Assembly: GCF_903914075.1 (NCBI RefSeq)
Contig: NZ_CAIWNQ010000002.1
Span: 186,001-250,000 of the forward strand
DNA length: 64,000 nt
From: Ruegeria sp. THAF57
GTDB lineage: Bacteria > Pseudomonadota > Alphaproteobacteria > Rhodobacterales > Rhodobacteraceae
Direction: 5' to 3'
The notes under the pieces were generated by a model, which was not told where the DNA came from, ran no database searches, and saw only the letters and a list, made by a program, of their open reading frames with translations. Every line of letters begins with the position of its first letter. The stretch's first letter is position 1. Position numbers and translations under genes: made by a program. Shown here one piece after another: positions 17,350-25,804 of this stretch.

Positions 17350-18804
17350 TTACCCCCCTGCCCGGTTTTCCAGACGCCGCACAAGTGACGCCGGCACTTT
17401 CGCCTCGCGCAACTGACCCAGAACGCGGTCCTTCACAGCATCCGGCATTCGATCACTGGCTTCGACCTGCGCCACCAACCGCGCGCGTTGCTCTTCGGTC
17501 AGCTCGACCATATCGGCCAATGCGCCTGCATTGGCTTCAGCCCGCAGGGGTCGCACACGTACACCCGCCCCCAACAGGGGCGTTCTGCCGACCACAACCT
17601 CGCGGCCTTCTAGACCCTCACCGCGCAACAAGACCTCATCCCCCTGACGACGAACAAGCTGCACGGGCAGCGCCTCAAGCCGGTCCCCCTCGCCCAGCAC
17701 CAAAACCGTGCCGACCGCATCCAGAACGGACGAGGGCAGGCGCACGACGTTGTCCAACGGTTGTTCCTCGACAGTGACCGTCACGAAATCGCCGGGCTTG
17801 AACCCGGATGCATCGTCCAGATGGGCATAGATCAACCGCCCGGTCTGCCCTTCGCCCGCCGAACCGCTGTCGCGGCTGATACGCCCTTGCGCCATCAGGT
17901 CGGTGCCCGTGACCTCGAGCGACACTGTGACAGGCGCGTTGATCAACCCGCCCTGCGCATCCAGCAGGCGTACATATTGCGCAGTCGATACACGGAACGC
18001 CACCTCCAGCGCATTCGGATCGACCAGTTCCGCCAGCTTTTCATTGGCGGACACCAAGCGCCCTTCGACCAGCGTCACATCTGTCAGCGTGCCGCCAAAC
18101 CGCGCCCTTACAGTCATGTCGTCCAGATCTCGCTCGGCGGCCTCCAGCGCGATACGCGCCCGCGCCAGTAGGGTGGTCGCCTGATCCACGCGCGATTCCG
18201 CCTGCGCCAGTGCAATCCGCCGCGCCAGAACCGACTGTTGGGCGGATGCCTCGGCCAGTTCAGCCTCTTCCACGGCGGCCGGGGTTCCGACACCCCGCGT
18301 CTGCAAGTCTTTCTGACGCTGCAGGGCACGACCGCGCAGACCTGCCTGCGCCTCGGCCGAATTCAACTCGTCTTGCGCCAGCAACAAAGACCGCTCGGCA
18401 TCGCGTTCTTCGAACTGAGCGTCCAGAAGATCGGATTTTGCACGATCCAGCGCAGATTGCGCATCGGCGGGGTCAAGTTCGACCAGCATTTCGCCTTGGG
18501 TCACGACACCGCCATCTTCGAAGTCCTCGGACAGCGAAATCACCCGCCCCCCTAAAGCGGCGCGTAGTTCCAGCCGCCTGCGGCTTTGCACTTCACCGAA
18601 AGCTTCCAGATAAGGGGTGACGGTCGTAAGTTCGGCAGGCTGGACGGACACGGCAAACACACGCTCGCGCGCCTGCGGAGCCTCATCGTCGCGCGTCAGC
18701 ACATCCTGAACAGCGCCCGAGATCATCTGAACAGCCACAAACAGCAGAGCCAGCGTCAGAAACGCCAGAAAAACACCGACAAGGCTCTGCCGTAGAAATC
18801 GCAT
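17350..18804 (-). CDS. RND efflux periplasmic adaptor (HlyD/MFP family)
   Basis: The 484-residue protein starts with a membrane anchor or signal (LVGVFLAFLTLALLFVAVQM), followed by the lipoyl-like element SLSEDFEDGGVVTQGEMLVELDP, a long alpha-helical hairpin (about residues 120-220), and beta-barrel domains including VRARFGGTLTDVTLVEGRLV. This is the membrane-fusion protein that links the RND pump to an outer-membrane channel. It is the first gene of the pair. A C-terminal extension after residue 420 is rich in charged residues and longer than in E. coli AcrA. A repeat pair upstream at 18880-18900 may be an operator. Confidence 0.92.
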   Translation of the reverse strand: MRFLRQSLVGVFLAFLTLALLFVAVQMISGAVQDVLTRDDEAPQARERVFAVSVQPAELTTVTPYLEAFGEVQSRRRLELRAALGGRVISLSEDFEDGGVVTQGEMLVELDPADAQSALDRAKSDLLDAQFEERDAERSLLLAQDELNSAEAQAGLRGRALQRQKDLQTRGVGTPAAVEEAELAEASAQQSVLARRIALAQAESRVDQATTLLARARIALEAAERDLDDMTVRARFGGTLTDVTLVEGRLVSANEKLAELVDPNALEVAFRVSTAQYVRLLDAQGGLINAPVTVSLEVTGTDLMAQGRISRDSGSAGEGQTGRLIYAHLDDASGFKPGDFVTVTVEEQPLDNVVRLPSSVLDAVGTVLVLGEGDRLEALPVQLVRRQGDEVLLRGEGLEGREVVVGRTPLLGAGVRVRPLRAEANAGALADMVELTEEQRARLVAQVEASDRMPDAVKDRVLGQLREAKVPASLVRRLENRAGG

Positions 18805-18879
18805 TCACTTTTACCCCGGTTGCATCAGGCTGCCATTTGCAAAAGGTAGCCGGGCCGTCGAAATTGCCAAGCCACAAAG

Positions 18880-18900
18880 CACGTTAAACGCTTAAACGTG
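18880..18900. promoter_or_regulatory. Candidate operator: inverted/direct repeat upstream of the RND pump pair
   Basis: CACGTTAAACGCTTAAACGTG spans 18880-18900. It has six-base inverted arms (CACGTT and AACGTG) and also two directly repeated TTAAACG units one base apart. It lies 76 bp upstream of the adaptor start and just beyond the moaB stop. TetR- or MarR-type regulators often control such pumps through similar sites, but no regulator gene lies next to it, so the call is inference. Confidence 0.4.
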
Positions 18901-18908
18901 TGAACAGT

Positions 18909-19451
18909 TTACTTCCGTCGCAGATGTTCGTCCAATCTGGGCATTATTTCCACGAAATTGCAGGGCCGGTGACGGTAATCGAACTGTTTTTCCAAAATGC
19001 CGTCCCACGCATCCTTGCACGCGCCGGGACTGCCGGGCAGCGCAAACAAATAGGTTCCCCCGGCTACGCCGCCGGTTGCGCGGGACTGCACCGCAGAAGT
19101 TCCGATTTTTTCCATCGAGACAATGGTGAAAACGGTGCCAAACGCGTCGATCTCTTTTTCATAGACGTCACGATGCGCCTCGACTGTTACGTCGCGCCCG
19201 GTCAGTCCGGTGCCGCCAGTCGAGATCACGACGTCGATTTCGGGGTCCGCGACCCAACTCCGCAGCTGCGCTGCGATACCGGCGCGCTCATCCCGGATGA
19301 TCTTTCGGTCGGCGACCGTATGCCCAGCACGTTCGATCCTGTCGACAAGTGTCTGGCCCGAGCGGTCATCCGTAAGCGCGCGTGTGTCCGATACGGTCAA
19401 AACAGCGATCCGGATGGGGATGAATTCCAAGGTTTCTTCAATGCGCGACAT
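18909..19451 (-). CDS. moaB: Molybdenum cofactor biosynthesis protein MoaB
   Basis: The 180-residue protein is a single-domain MogA/MoaB-type protein: IRIAVLTVSDTRALTDDRSG near the start, then VVISTGGTGLTGRDVTVEA, and FALPGSPGACKDAWDGIL. The GGTG loop is the molybdopterin-binding signature. MoaB-type proteins adenylylate molybdopterin or assist its synthesis. It is the last gene of a minus-strand run (UDG, phosphoesterase, LysE exporter, moaB), six bases after the LysE gene, and is separated from the other Mo-cofactor genes in the window. Confidence 0.92.
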   Translation of the reverse strand: MSRIEETLEFIPIRIAVLTVSDTRALTDDRSGQTLVDRIERAGHTVADRKIIRDERAGIAAQLRSWVADPEIDVVISTGGTGLTGRDVTVEAHRDVYEKEIDAFGTVFTIVSMEKIGTSAVQSRATGGVAGGTYLFALPGSPGACKDAWDGILEKQFDYRHRPCNFVEIMPRLDEHLRRK

Positions 19452-19457
19452 TCAGCG

Positions 19458-20078
19458 TCAGGCCCTTTCCATGATGGCTAGTCGAACGGCAAGGGCCGTG
19501 AAAATACCGCCCGTCACCCATCCCATGATACGAGAGGCGCGCGGGTTCGAGATCAGCACCCGCCCTGCGCCGCCTGCGAAAACTCCAACCAGCCCATTCA
19601 CCACGAAACCGCCCAGCGCGATGATCACGCCCAAGATCAGGAATTGCGGCAGGATCGGACCGATGGCCGGGTTCACGAATTGCGGGATAAAGGCCAGCAC
19701 GAACAAAATGACCTTGGGATTGGTCAGGTTCACAACCAGCCCGTCCCGAAATGCGTATCGTGTTGGCTTGGCGGGCTTGTCGTCCGAAACCGCCCCGTAG
19801 CGGATCGCGCCCCAGGCCAGGTACATCAGATATGCGACGCCCATCCAGCGGATCACGTCGAACAACCAAGGCAGGGTCGATACGGCAGCACCCAAGCCAA
19901 GCCCCGCCAGCAATACGTGGACCATCAGCCCCGCGGACACCCCCGCACTGGCGACCAGCGCAGGTTTCGCTCCAGACCGCAGCCCCTGTCCGAAACAGAA
20001 CATCATGTCAGCCCCCGGCGTGAAGTTCAGCGCCATAGCCGCCGGGATGAATGCCAGCAACGTCACCGTTTCGATCAT
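19458..20078 (-). CDS. LysE family amino-acid exporter
   Basis: The 206-residue protein has about six membrane segments and the LysE/RhtB signature: AMALNFTPGADMMFCFGQGLRSG near the N-terminus and NLTNPKVILFVLAFIPQFVNP in the middle. The family exports amino acids or related small molecules across the inner membrane; substrate unknown. The ATG overlaps the stop of the phosphoesterase gene as ATGA, so it is translated in a coupled group with unrelated housekeeping functions. Confidence 0.92.
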   Translation of the reverse strand: MIETVTLLAFIPAAMALNFTPGADMMFCFGQGLRSGAKPALVASAGVSAGLMVHVLLAGLGLGAAVSTLPWLFDVIRWMGVAYLMYLAWGAIRYGAVSDDKPAKPTRYAFRDGLVVNLTNPKVILFVLAFIPQFVNPAIGPILPQFLILGVIIALGGFVVNGLVGVFAGGAGRVLISNPRASRIMGWVTGGIFTALAVRLAIMERA

Positions 20079-20674
20079 GAGCTCACCTCGAACCAGTTCA
20101 CTTTAGGACCAAGATTGGCGATCTGCGTGCGTCCGATGGTACCGCGATAGCCCCAACTGTCATGAATATGGCCGTGCAAAGAGTATTGCGGCTGCAGGCG
20201 CTCTATTGCATCGCGCACGGCAACCGACCCTACCGCATCGCCCATTGACGTCGTATCGCCATACCCTTTGGGCGGGGAATGCGTGATCAGGATATCGGCG
20301 GCATCGCAACGCTCCAGCAACTCGGCGGCTTCCGATTCCGACAAGTCACAGGACCACTCACCAAACGGCGTGAGGGGAACTCCGTACCCAAGGCCGAACA
20401 GGCGCAGGCCATCCACAGTCATCCCCGATCCGTGCAGAACATGAACACCTTCGGGGGCGGCGTCCATCAACTCTCCGGCGCTTTCCGCGTTTCCGGGGGT
20501 CAGGACAAGGGGGGCGGAAATCTCTGACAGCATCGCCATAGCTTCATCCAGACCCTGTCGCATGTTGCAGTAATCACCCGCGCCGATCACCAGATCGGCC
20601 TCGGCGCTGGCCACGGCGATCTCGGCCGCGCGGTTGCGTGCCATATGCAGGTCTGAGAACGCGAGAATTCGCAT
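20075..20674 (-). CDS. Calcineurin-like metallophosphoesterase
   Basis: The 199-residue protein has the dimetal phosphoesterase motifs in order: SDLH near the start, GAGDYCN, TPGNAES, THSPPKGYGD and GHIHDSWG. These supply the Asp, His and Asn metal ligands of the family, whose members hydrolyse phosphomono- or diesters. The substrate is unknown. I chose the ATG at 20674, spaced well after GGAGGG; a GTG at 20677 is an alternative. The start overlaps the UDG stop (GTGATG), so it follows UDG in a coupled unit. Confidence 0.88.
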   Translation of the reverse strand: MRILAFSDLHMARNRAAEIAVASAEADLVIGAGDYCNMRQGLDEAMAMLSEISAPLVLTPGNAESAGELMDAAPEGVHVLHGSGMTVDGLRLFGLGYGVPLTPFGEWSCDLSESEAAELLERCDAADILITHSPPKGYGDTTSMGDAVGSVAVRDAIERLQPQYSLHGHIHDSWGYRGTIGRTQIANLGPKVNWFEVSS

Positions 20675-21438
20675 CACTTACCCTCCAGCCAGGCTTTCAG
20701 CTCTAGCAAATCTGCCCATGCCTGCCGTTTCAACTGTGGCTGACGCAGCAGGTCTTCGGGCCGCAGCATCGGGGTCACCGGCAGGTCAAACCCCTGATCC
20801 CACTTACCGCGCAGCCGGGTGATCCCGCGCTTACCCAGCACGGCCTGACAACTGATGTTGCCCATGACGACCAGCACATCCGGTTTGGCCAGCGCCACAT
20901 GGCGTTCCAGAAACGGCTGCATCATACCGATTTCCTGAGCGTTCGGGTCGCGGTTTTGCGGCGGGCGCCAAGGAAGAACATTGGTGATATAGACGTTTTC
21001 GGACCGGTCCAGATCAATCGCGGCCAGCATCCGATCCAGCAACTGACCTGCTTTGCCCAAGAAGGGCTTGCCCGCCCGGTCTTCTTCGCGGCCCGGCGCT
21101 TCGCCGACGATCATCACCCGCGCACCCGGTGTGCCATCGGCAAAGACCAATTGGCGCGCCCCGCGTTTCAGATCACAATGCTCGAACGCATCCATCGTGT
21201 TGCGCAACTGATCCAACGACCCTGCGCCTGCGGCTGCCGCCTTTGCCACGGCAACCGGATCCACCTGTTTCGGCTTTTCGGGCGCAGCTTGGGCTGCTGC
21301 GGGCTTTTTGGCCTTGGGCGCAGTATCGGGCAGCGTATAGCGATCCACCGGAACATCCCCGATCGCTTCTGTTGCGCCCAGTTCGACCTGCCATTCCAGC
21401 AAAGCCCGCGCCGTGTGATAGTCCAAAGCCGATTCCAT
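20674..21438 (-). CDS. Family-4 type uracil-DNA glycosylase
   Basis: The 254-residue protein has an N-terminal extension rich in Ala, Lys and Pro, then the UDG fold: FADGTPGARVMIVGEAPGREED (motif I), AGKPFLGKAGQLLDRM, and ITNVLPWRPPQNRDP. Family-4 enzymes excise uracil from DNA and usually carry a 4Fe-4S cluster. In place of the usual HPxxLL motif II, the sequence reads MLRPEDLLRQP, so the expected His is Arg. The frame extends 38 codons further upstream, but ATG 21438 gives the usual start. It heads the UDG-phosphoesterase-LysE-moaB run. Confidence 0.85.
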   Translation of the reverse strand: MESALDYHTARALLEWQVELGATEAIGDVPVDRYTLPDTAPKAKKPAAAQAAPEKPKQVDPVAVAKAAAAGAGSLDQLRNTMDAFEHCDLKRGARQLVFADGTPGARVMIVGEAPGREEDRAGKPFLGKAGQLLDRMLAAIDLDRSENVYITNVLPWRPPQNRDPNAQEIGMMQPFLERHVALAKPDVLVVMGNISCQAVLGKRGITRLRGKWDQGFDLPVTPMLRPEDLLRQPQLKRQAWADLLELKAWLEGK

Positions 21439-21523
21439 ACCCCTCAATCTAACCACCTTTTGACCGAGGGAAAGCGAATAGCACTTGATCGGATGGCCCG
21501 TCCCGCTCAGCATTGTCTTATTC

Positions 21524-22189
21524 ATGTTGGTCCTATTACGATTCCTTGCCATTGCACTGTTGCTGATCCCCCTCGGCGACCCGGGCTTTGCGCAGCTTCA
21601 AAACCGGGGCGGTCTGTACGACAGGAACACCTTTCCGAACCGGGGCGGCATCTATGAGCGGAACAATCAGTGCCCCGGCGGTCAATTCAAATGCGGTGCC
21701 CGTTGCTGTTCCGGCGGACAAAGATGCAGTTTCGACGGCCACTGCATTCCTCTGGGCGGCACCTATTGCGGCGGTGGGCGCACATGTGGCCCATTCGAGC
21801 GGTGCGTTGCAGGCGGTAGATGCGCACCACGAGGGGTAAACAAGTGCCGGTCGCGCCTTGACTGTCCCGGCGGCAGTTTTTGCAATACGCGGGGTGAGTG
21901 CGAGCGGACCACACCCGATCTTCAACCGCTCCCTTCCTTAAAATGCGATGACGGGCGGACCTGCGATTCGGGCTCCGCTTGCCTGCCCGGCGGTGGATGC
22001 TCGCGCCCGGGCTGGTTTTTCTGCGAAAAAACCGGGTCGCAATGCCGTCCCGGGTTCAAGTGTTCCAAGAATCAGGGCTGTGTCCCGGTCAAGGCGGTGG
22101 ACTGCGGCTATGGCAAATGGTGCAAACCCGGTGAACAGTGCCTGCCCGACGGCGGGTGCGAGAAACTGCCCGAAGGGTCCGATCCTTAG
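21524..22189 (+). CDS. Secreted cysteine-rich repeat protein
   Basis: From the ATG at 21524 the protein has 221 residues: a signal peptide ending in GFA-Q, a short region with duplicated NRGGLYDRN and NRGGIYERN, then about 170 residues with 26 cysteines. The cysteines fall into six tandem modules; four have the exact spacing C-x5-C-x5-C-x5-C, one has C-x6-C-x5-C-x5-C, and the first is expanded with a CC pair. Gly and Pro are abundant, so the modules are probably disulfide-rich. An upstream TTG at 21485 would extend it, but ATG 21524 opens the signal directly. I recognise no enzyme family; function unknown. Confidence 0.72.
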   Translation: MLVLLRFLAIALLLIPLGDPGFAQLQNRGGLYDRNTFPNRGGIYERNNQCPGGQFKCGARCCSGGQRCSFDGHCIPLGGTYCGGGRTCGPFERCVAGGRCAPRGVNKCRSRLDCPGGSFCNTRGECERTTPDLQPLPSLKCDDGRTCDSGSACLPGGGCSRPGWFFCEKTGSQCRPGFKCSKNQGCVPVKAVDCGYGKWCKPGEQCLPDGGCEKLPEGSDP

Positions 22190-22247
22190 TTGCCTTGCCT
22201 CTCGCAGCTTCTTATAAGCGGCTCGATTGTCAGACAGGAGCCCGCCC

Positions 22248-23183
22248 ATGCGTTTCGCCCATCGTCACCTTCTTGGCATCGAGCATCTGTCGCAATCCGA
22301 TATTACCGCCATTCTTGATCTGGCCGAAAAATATGTCGATCTGAATCGTCAGCCAGCCAAGCGTTCAGACGTGCTCTCGGGGCTGACCCAGATCAACATG
22401 TTCTTTGAAAATTCGACCCGCACACAGGCCAGCTTTGAAATCGCGGGCAAGCGATTGGGCGCAGATGTGATGAACATGGCGATGCAGGCCAGCTCAATCA
22501 AAAAGGGCGAAACGCTGATCGATACGGCAATGACCCTGAACGCGATGCACCCCGATCTTCTGGTGGTGCGGCACCCCCATTCCGGCGCGGTCGATCTGCT
22601 GGCACAAAAGGTTAATTGCGCCGTGCTGAACGCAGGCGACGGGCGGCACGAACACCCCACGCAGGCTTTGTTAGACGCGCTGACCATCCGCCGCGCCAAG
22701 GGCCGTTTGCACCGGCTGAACATTGCAATCTGCGGGGACGTGGCCCATTCGCGCGTGGCCCGGTCGAACCTGATCCTGCTGGGCAAGATGGAAAACCGCA
22801 TCCGGCTGATCGGACCGCCAACTCTGGTGCCCGGTCAATTCGCTGACTTCGGTGCTGAAATCTATGACGACATGAACGAGGGGCTGAAAGACGTGGACGT
22901 CGTCATGATGCTGCGCCTTCAAAAGGAACGGATGGACGGCGGCTTCATCCCTTCGGAACGCGAATACTATCACCGCTATGGGCTTGACGCCGCGAAACTG
23001 GCGCAGGCCAAGCCAGACGCCATTGTCATGCATCCCGGCCCGATGAACCGCGGCGTGGAAATCGACGGCACTCTGGCCGACGACATCAACCGCTCGGTCA
23101 TTCAGGAGCAGGTCGAGATGGGCGTCGCCGTTCGCATGGCCGCGATGGAGCTGCTTGCCCGCAACCAGCGTGAGGCCGCATGA
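22248..23183 (+). CDS. pyrB: Aspartate carbamoyltransferase catalytic subunit
   Basis: The 311-residue protein has the carbamoyl-phosphate loop [13 protein letters not shown] (residues 53-64), then [27 protein letters not shown] and [12 protein letters not shown]. It makes carbamoyl-aspartate from carbamoyl phosphate and aspartate in pyrimidine synthesis. The ATG at 22248 is preceded by AGGAG at 22237-22241, so I preferred it to the upstream TTG at 22227. It is the first gene of a seven-gene overlapping run that ends after plsY and includes a dihydroorotase homologue without metal ligands. No pyrI-type regulatory chain is present. Confidence 0.97.
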   Translation: MRFAHRHLLGIEHLSQSDITAILDLAEKYVDLNRQPAKRSDVLSGLTQINMFFENSTRTQASFEIAGKRLGADVMNMAMQASSIKKGETLIDTAMTLNAMHPDLLVVRHPHSGAVDLLAQKVNCAVLNAGDGRHEHPTQALLDALTIRRAKGRLHRLNIAICGDVAHSRVARSNLILLGKMENRIRLIGPPTLVPGQFADFGAEIYDDMNEGLKDVDVVMMLRLQKERMDGGFIPSEREYYHRYGLDAAKLAQAKPDAIVMHPGPMNRGVEIDGTLADDINRSVIQEQVEMGVAVRMAAMELLARNQREAA

Positions 23184-23698
23184 GCGATCTGACCGTTGCC
23201 CCCCAAGAACACGGCGTGATCCGCCTGTTCACGCTGGACATGCGCCCGGAAGAGGCGAAGTTCCTGCGCGAACCGGGCGCTGCGGATCAGGTTCTTGGGG
23301 TTGCGGGTCTGGACCCCGATCAAATCGACATTTTCCCTGTCGCCGACCTCCAAGACCTAGGGCTTTATGGATATCTCAACGAGGGGTGCGGGGTATCGGA
23401 AGATCAGTTGAACCGCGCAGATCTTGAGGCGGTTGACGGCTGGGTCATGGCCGTTCGCAGCGCAGCTTTCGGTGGAAACGCCGCCGAACTGAAACCCGAC
23501 CCAAGGCTGCACCTCATCGGCCTTTATACCGAAGAAGCAACCAATTGGTCCGGCGGTATCATCGCATCCGAAAGCGCTAAGCCGTTCTCGGCCCCGCAGG
23601 CAGCTTCGGCCAATGACGCGCCGCGCCGTGTCGGGTCCGCAGTCTTGGGGCTTGTGATCCTGTTGTTGATCGGGGGTGTCCTTTGGCTGATCCTGTGA
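23180..23698 (+). CDS. Conserved protein with C-terminal membrane anchor (pyr operon)
   Basis: The 172-residue protein is hydrophilic through about residue 145 and ends in one hydrophobic helix ([19 protein letters not shown]) with almost no tail, so it is probably tail-anchored with the bulk in the cytoplasm. It begins with [17 protein letters not shown] do not recognise a family. The start overlaps the pyrB stop as ATGA, and it is followed by two more membrane proteins before the dihydroorotase homologue, which suggests a function linked to that complex or to the membrane. No enzyme motif is visible. Confidence 0.7.
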   Translation: MSDLTVAPQEHGVIRLFTLDMRPEEAKFLREPGAADQVLGVAGLDPDQIDIFPVADLQDLGLYGYLNEGCGVSEDQLNRADLEAVDGWVMAVRSAAFGGNAAELKPDPRLHLIGLYTEEATNWSGGIIASESAKPFSAPQAASANDAPRRVGSAVLGLVILLLIGGVLWLIL

Positions 23699-24069
23699 CC
23701 TTCACCGCCGACAAAAGCGCCTATATCCGCACCAACACATGGCTGGCCGCCTTTGCTATGGCGGGTGCAATGGTCGTGCTCTGGCTGGTTGGGAATCCTT
23801 ACATCTGGACCGGCGCGCCTGCGGGCCTTGCCGCAGTTGGTGTCCGTGCGTGGTATCTGGCCTCGGAAGAACTCAGCAACACGTGGAAGATGTCCGAGAC
23901 CACCCTAACAGGCCCCGGCCCACGCAACGTACCCCTGAACCAGATCGAGGCGGTCAATGTCATGGGCAGCTTCGTGCAAATCGTCACCAAGGGCGGCGAC
24001 AAGCACCTGATCAAGTATCAGGCCGACCCCGCCGCCACCAAAGCCGCAATCGAAAGGGCTATCAGATGA
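23683..24069 (+). CDS. Small membrane protein, bPH-like domain (pyr operon)
   Basis: The 128-residue protein has two membrane helices (about residues 20-50) followed by a soluble part: SNTWKMSETTLTGPGPRNVPLNQIEAV, which resembles bacterial PH-like (DUF304-type) membrane proteins. I chose the TTG at 23683 because GGGGG at 23672-23676 sits six bases upstream; a GTG at 23695, overlapping the previous stop as GTGA, is an alternative. The domain call is inference from fold-like features and position. Co-translation with its neighbours is likely. Confidence 0.6.
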   Translation: MADPVTFTADKSAYIRTNTWLAAFAMAGAMVVLWLVGNPYIWTGAPAGLAAVGVRAWYLASEELSNTWKMSETTLTGPGPRNVPLNQIEAVNVMGSFVQIVTKGGDKHLIKYQADPAATKAAIERAIR

Positions 24070-24527
24070 CGGCTGTGGATGACGATTGGTGGCGTAGCCA
24101 AATTCCCGAAAAGGAACAGGTGATCTGGTCAGGACGGCCATACCAAGGGTATTTCCCACCCCGGCTGGGGTGGGGATACAGAATTATGATCGCCTGCCTT
24201 ACATTGGGTTGGCTTGCCAGCCCCTGGTTTGCCGAAACTGTCCGGGACTACTGGAAGTTGGTCGGCTGCACGATTTTTCTGGCTTTTTTCGTATGGTGGG
24301 AACGATTGATCCGGACCCGGCGCGTGTATGTTGTCACAAGCCGTAACGTCTGGTGGCTAAGCGAGATTTTCAAATCCAGGCGACTTCCCATTCATCGCAA
24401 CCTAAAATTCTACCGAAACGGTCGCAACATCGTGTTCTACCACCTGCGATTTCTTGTTTTTGAGTATCTGCCCGATCCTGACGCCGCCATGGCAGCCCTG
24501 ACCAAAGCCCGAGAGGCCCAGACATGA
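24066..24527 (+). CDS. Membrane protein with bPH-like features (pyr operon)
   Basis: From the ATG at 24066, overlapping the previous stop as ATGA, the protein has 153 residues. It starts with PEKEQVIWSGRP, a pattern typical of bacterial PH-like membrane proteins, then two hydrophobic segments (about residues 40-90) and a C-terminal TRRVYVVTSRNVWWLS and RLPIHRNLKFYRNGRN. The open frame extends upstream, but that part is a shadow. It is the second PH-like protein in this operon and its stop overlaps the dihydroorotase-homologue start as ATGA. Specific function unknown. Confidence 0.65.
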   Translation: MTAVDDDWWRSQIPEKEQVIWSGRPYQGYFPPRLGWGYRIMIACLTLGWLASPWFAETVRDYWKLVGCTIFLAFFVWWERLIRTRRVYVVTSRNVWWLSEIFKSRRLPIHRNLKFYRNGRNIVFYHLRFLVFEYLPDPDAAMAALTKAREAQT

Positions 24528-25804
24528 CCGACCAGCTTTTCACCAACGCCCGCCTGATCGACCCCGAGGCCGGGACAGACAGCCTCGGTTGGCTACGGAT
24601 AGCCGAAGGCCGGATCGTCACGCGCGGCGAAGGTGAGGCCCCATCCACCGACGCGCAGGCGATCGACTGTGGAGGGCATTGCCTTGCCCCCGGCATCGTC
24701 GATATCGGCGTCAAGGTTTGCGAGCCGGGCGAGCGGCACAAGGAAAGCTATAGATCCGCAGGTCTGGCCGCCGCTGCGGGGGGCGTGACCACAATCGTCA
24801 CCCGACCCGACACTCTGCCCGCCGTAGACACACCCGAAACGCTGGAATTCGCCACCCGCCGCGCACAGGCAGATGCTCCGGTGAACGTCATGCCTATGGC
24901 CGCCCTGACCAAAGGGCGCGAGGGGCGCGAGATGACCGAGATCGGGTTCCTGCAAGACGCGGGTGCCGTGGCCTTTACCGATTGCGACCACGTGATCGCC
25001 AATACCAAGGTGTTTTCCCGCGCGCTGACCTATGCGAAATCCTGCGGCGCGCTGGTGATTGCCCATCCACAGGAACCGGGCCTCAGCGCCGGGGCTGCCG
25101 TCACCAGCGGCAAGTTCGCCGCCCTGCGCGGCTTGCCCGCCGTTTCCCCCATGGCCGAGCGGATGGGGCTGGACCGCGACATTGCCCTGCTTGAGATGAC
25201 CGGCGCCGCCTATCACGCCGACCAGATCACCACCGCCCGCGCCCTGCCCGCGCTGGAGCGCGCCAAGCGCAACGGGCTGGATATCACCGCAGGCACTTCG
25301 ATCCACCACCTGACGCTGAATGAACTGGACGTGGCCGACTATCGCACCTTCTTCAAGGTCAAGCCGCCGCTGCGGTCCGAGGACGACCGGCAGGCCGTGA
25401 TCGAGGCGGTGCGGACCGGACTGATCGACACGATCAGTTCAATGCACACCCCGCAGGACGAAGAAAGCAAACGCCTACCGTTTGAAGAAGCCGCATCCGG
25501 CGCGGTGGCGTTGGAAACGCTGCTGCCCGCCGCGCTTCGTCTGTATCATAGCGAACAACTGGACCTGCCGACCCTGTTCCGCGCCATGTCCCTGAATCCG
25601 GCCAAACGGCTGGGGCTGGAGTCTGGCCGTCTGGCACAGGGCGCACCTGCTGATCTGGTTCTGTTCGACCCGGATGTCCCCTTTGTGCTGGACCGGTTCA
25701 GCTTGCGATCAAAGTCGCAGAACACACCGTTTGACGGCCAGCGGATGCAGGGTAAGGTCACCGCAACCTATGTCGCGGGACAAGAAGTTTACCGGAGACC
25801 CTGA
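24524..25804 (+). CDS. Dihydroorotase homologue without metal ligands (PyrC-prime type)
   Basis: The 426-residue protein clearly belongs to the dihydroorotase family in length and order (GGHCLAPGIVDIG, AAAGGVTTIVTRPDT, IHHLTLNE, MSLNPAKRLGLESGRLAQGAPAD). However, the usual DxHxHxREPG metal site reads DIGVKVCEPG (Gly62 and Lys64 for the two His; Cys66 for the substrate Arg), and the usual SDHAPH Asp site reads SSMHTPQ. It is therefore probably catalytically inactive, like the PyrC-prime partner that is bound to ATCase in Pseudomonas; that comparison is established for Pseudomonas and inferred here. A true dihydroorotase should exist elsewhere. Its ATG overlaps the upstream stop as ATGA; it is 1.3 kb downstream of pyrB. 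Confidence 0.9.
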   Translation: MTDQLFTNARLIDPEAGTDSLGWLRIAEGRIVTRGEGEAPSTDAQAIDCGGHCLAPGIVDIGVKVCEPGERHKESYRSAGLAAAAGGVTTIVTRPDTLPAVDTPETLEFATRRAQADAPVNVMPMAALTKGREGREMTEIGFLQDAGAVAFTDCDHVIANTKVFSRALTYAKSCGALVIAHPQEPGLSAGAAVTSGKFAALRGLPAVSPMAERMGLDRDIALLEMTGAAYHADQITTARALPALERAKRNGLDITAGTSIHHLTLNELDVADYRTFFKVKPPLRSEDDRQAVIEAVRTGLIDTISSMHTPQDEESKRLPFEEAASGAVALETLLPAALRLYHSEQLDLPTLFRAMSLNPAKRLGLESGRLAQGAPADLVLFDPDVPFVLDRFSLRSKSQNTPFDGQRMQGKVTATYVAGQEVYRRP

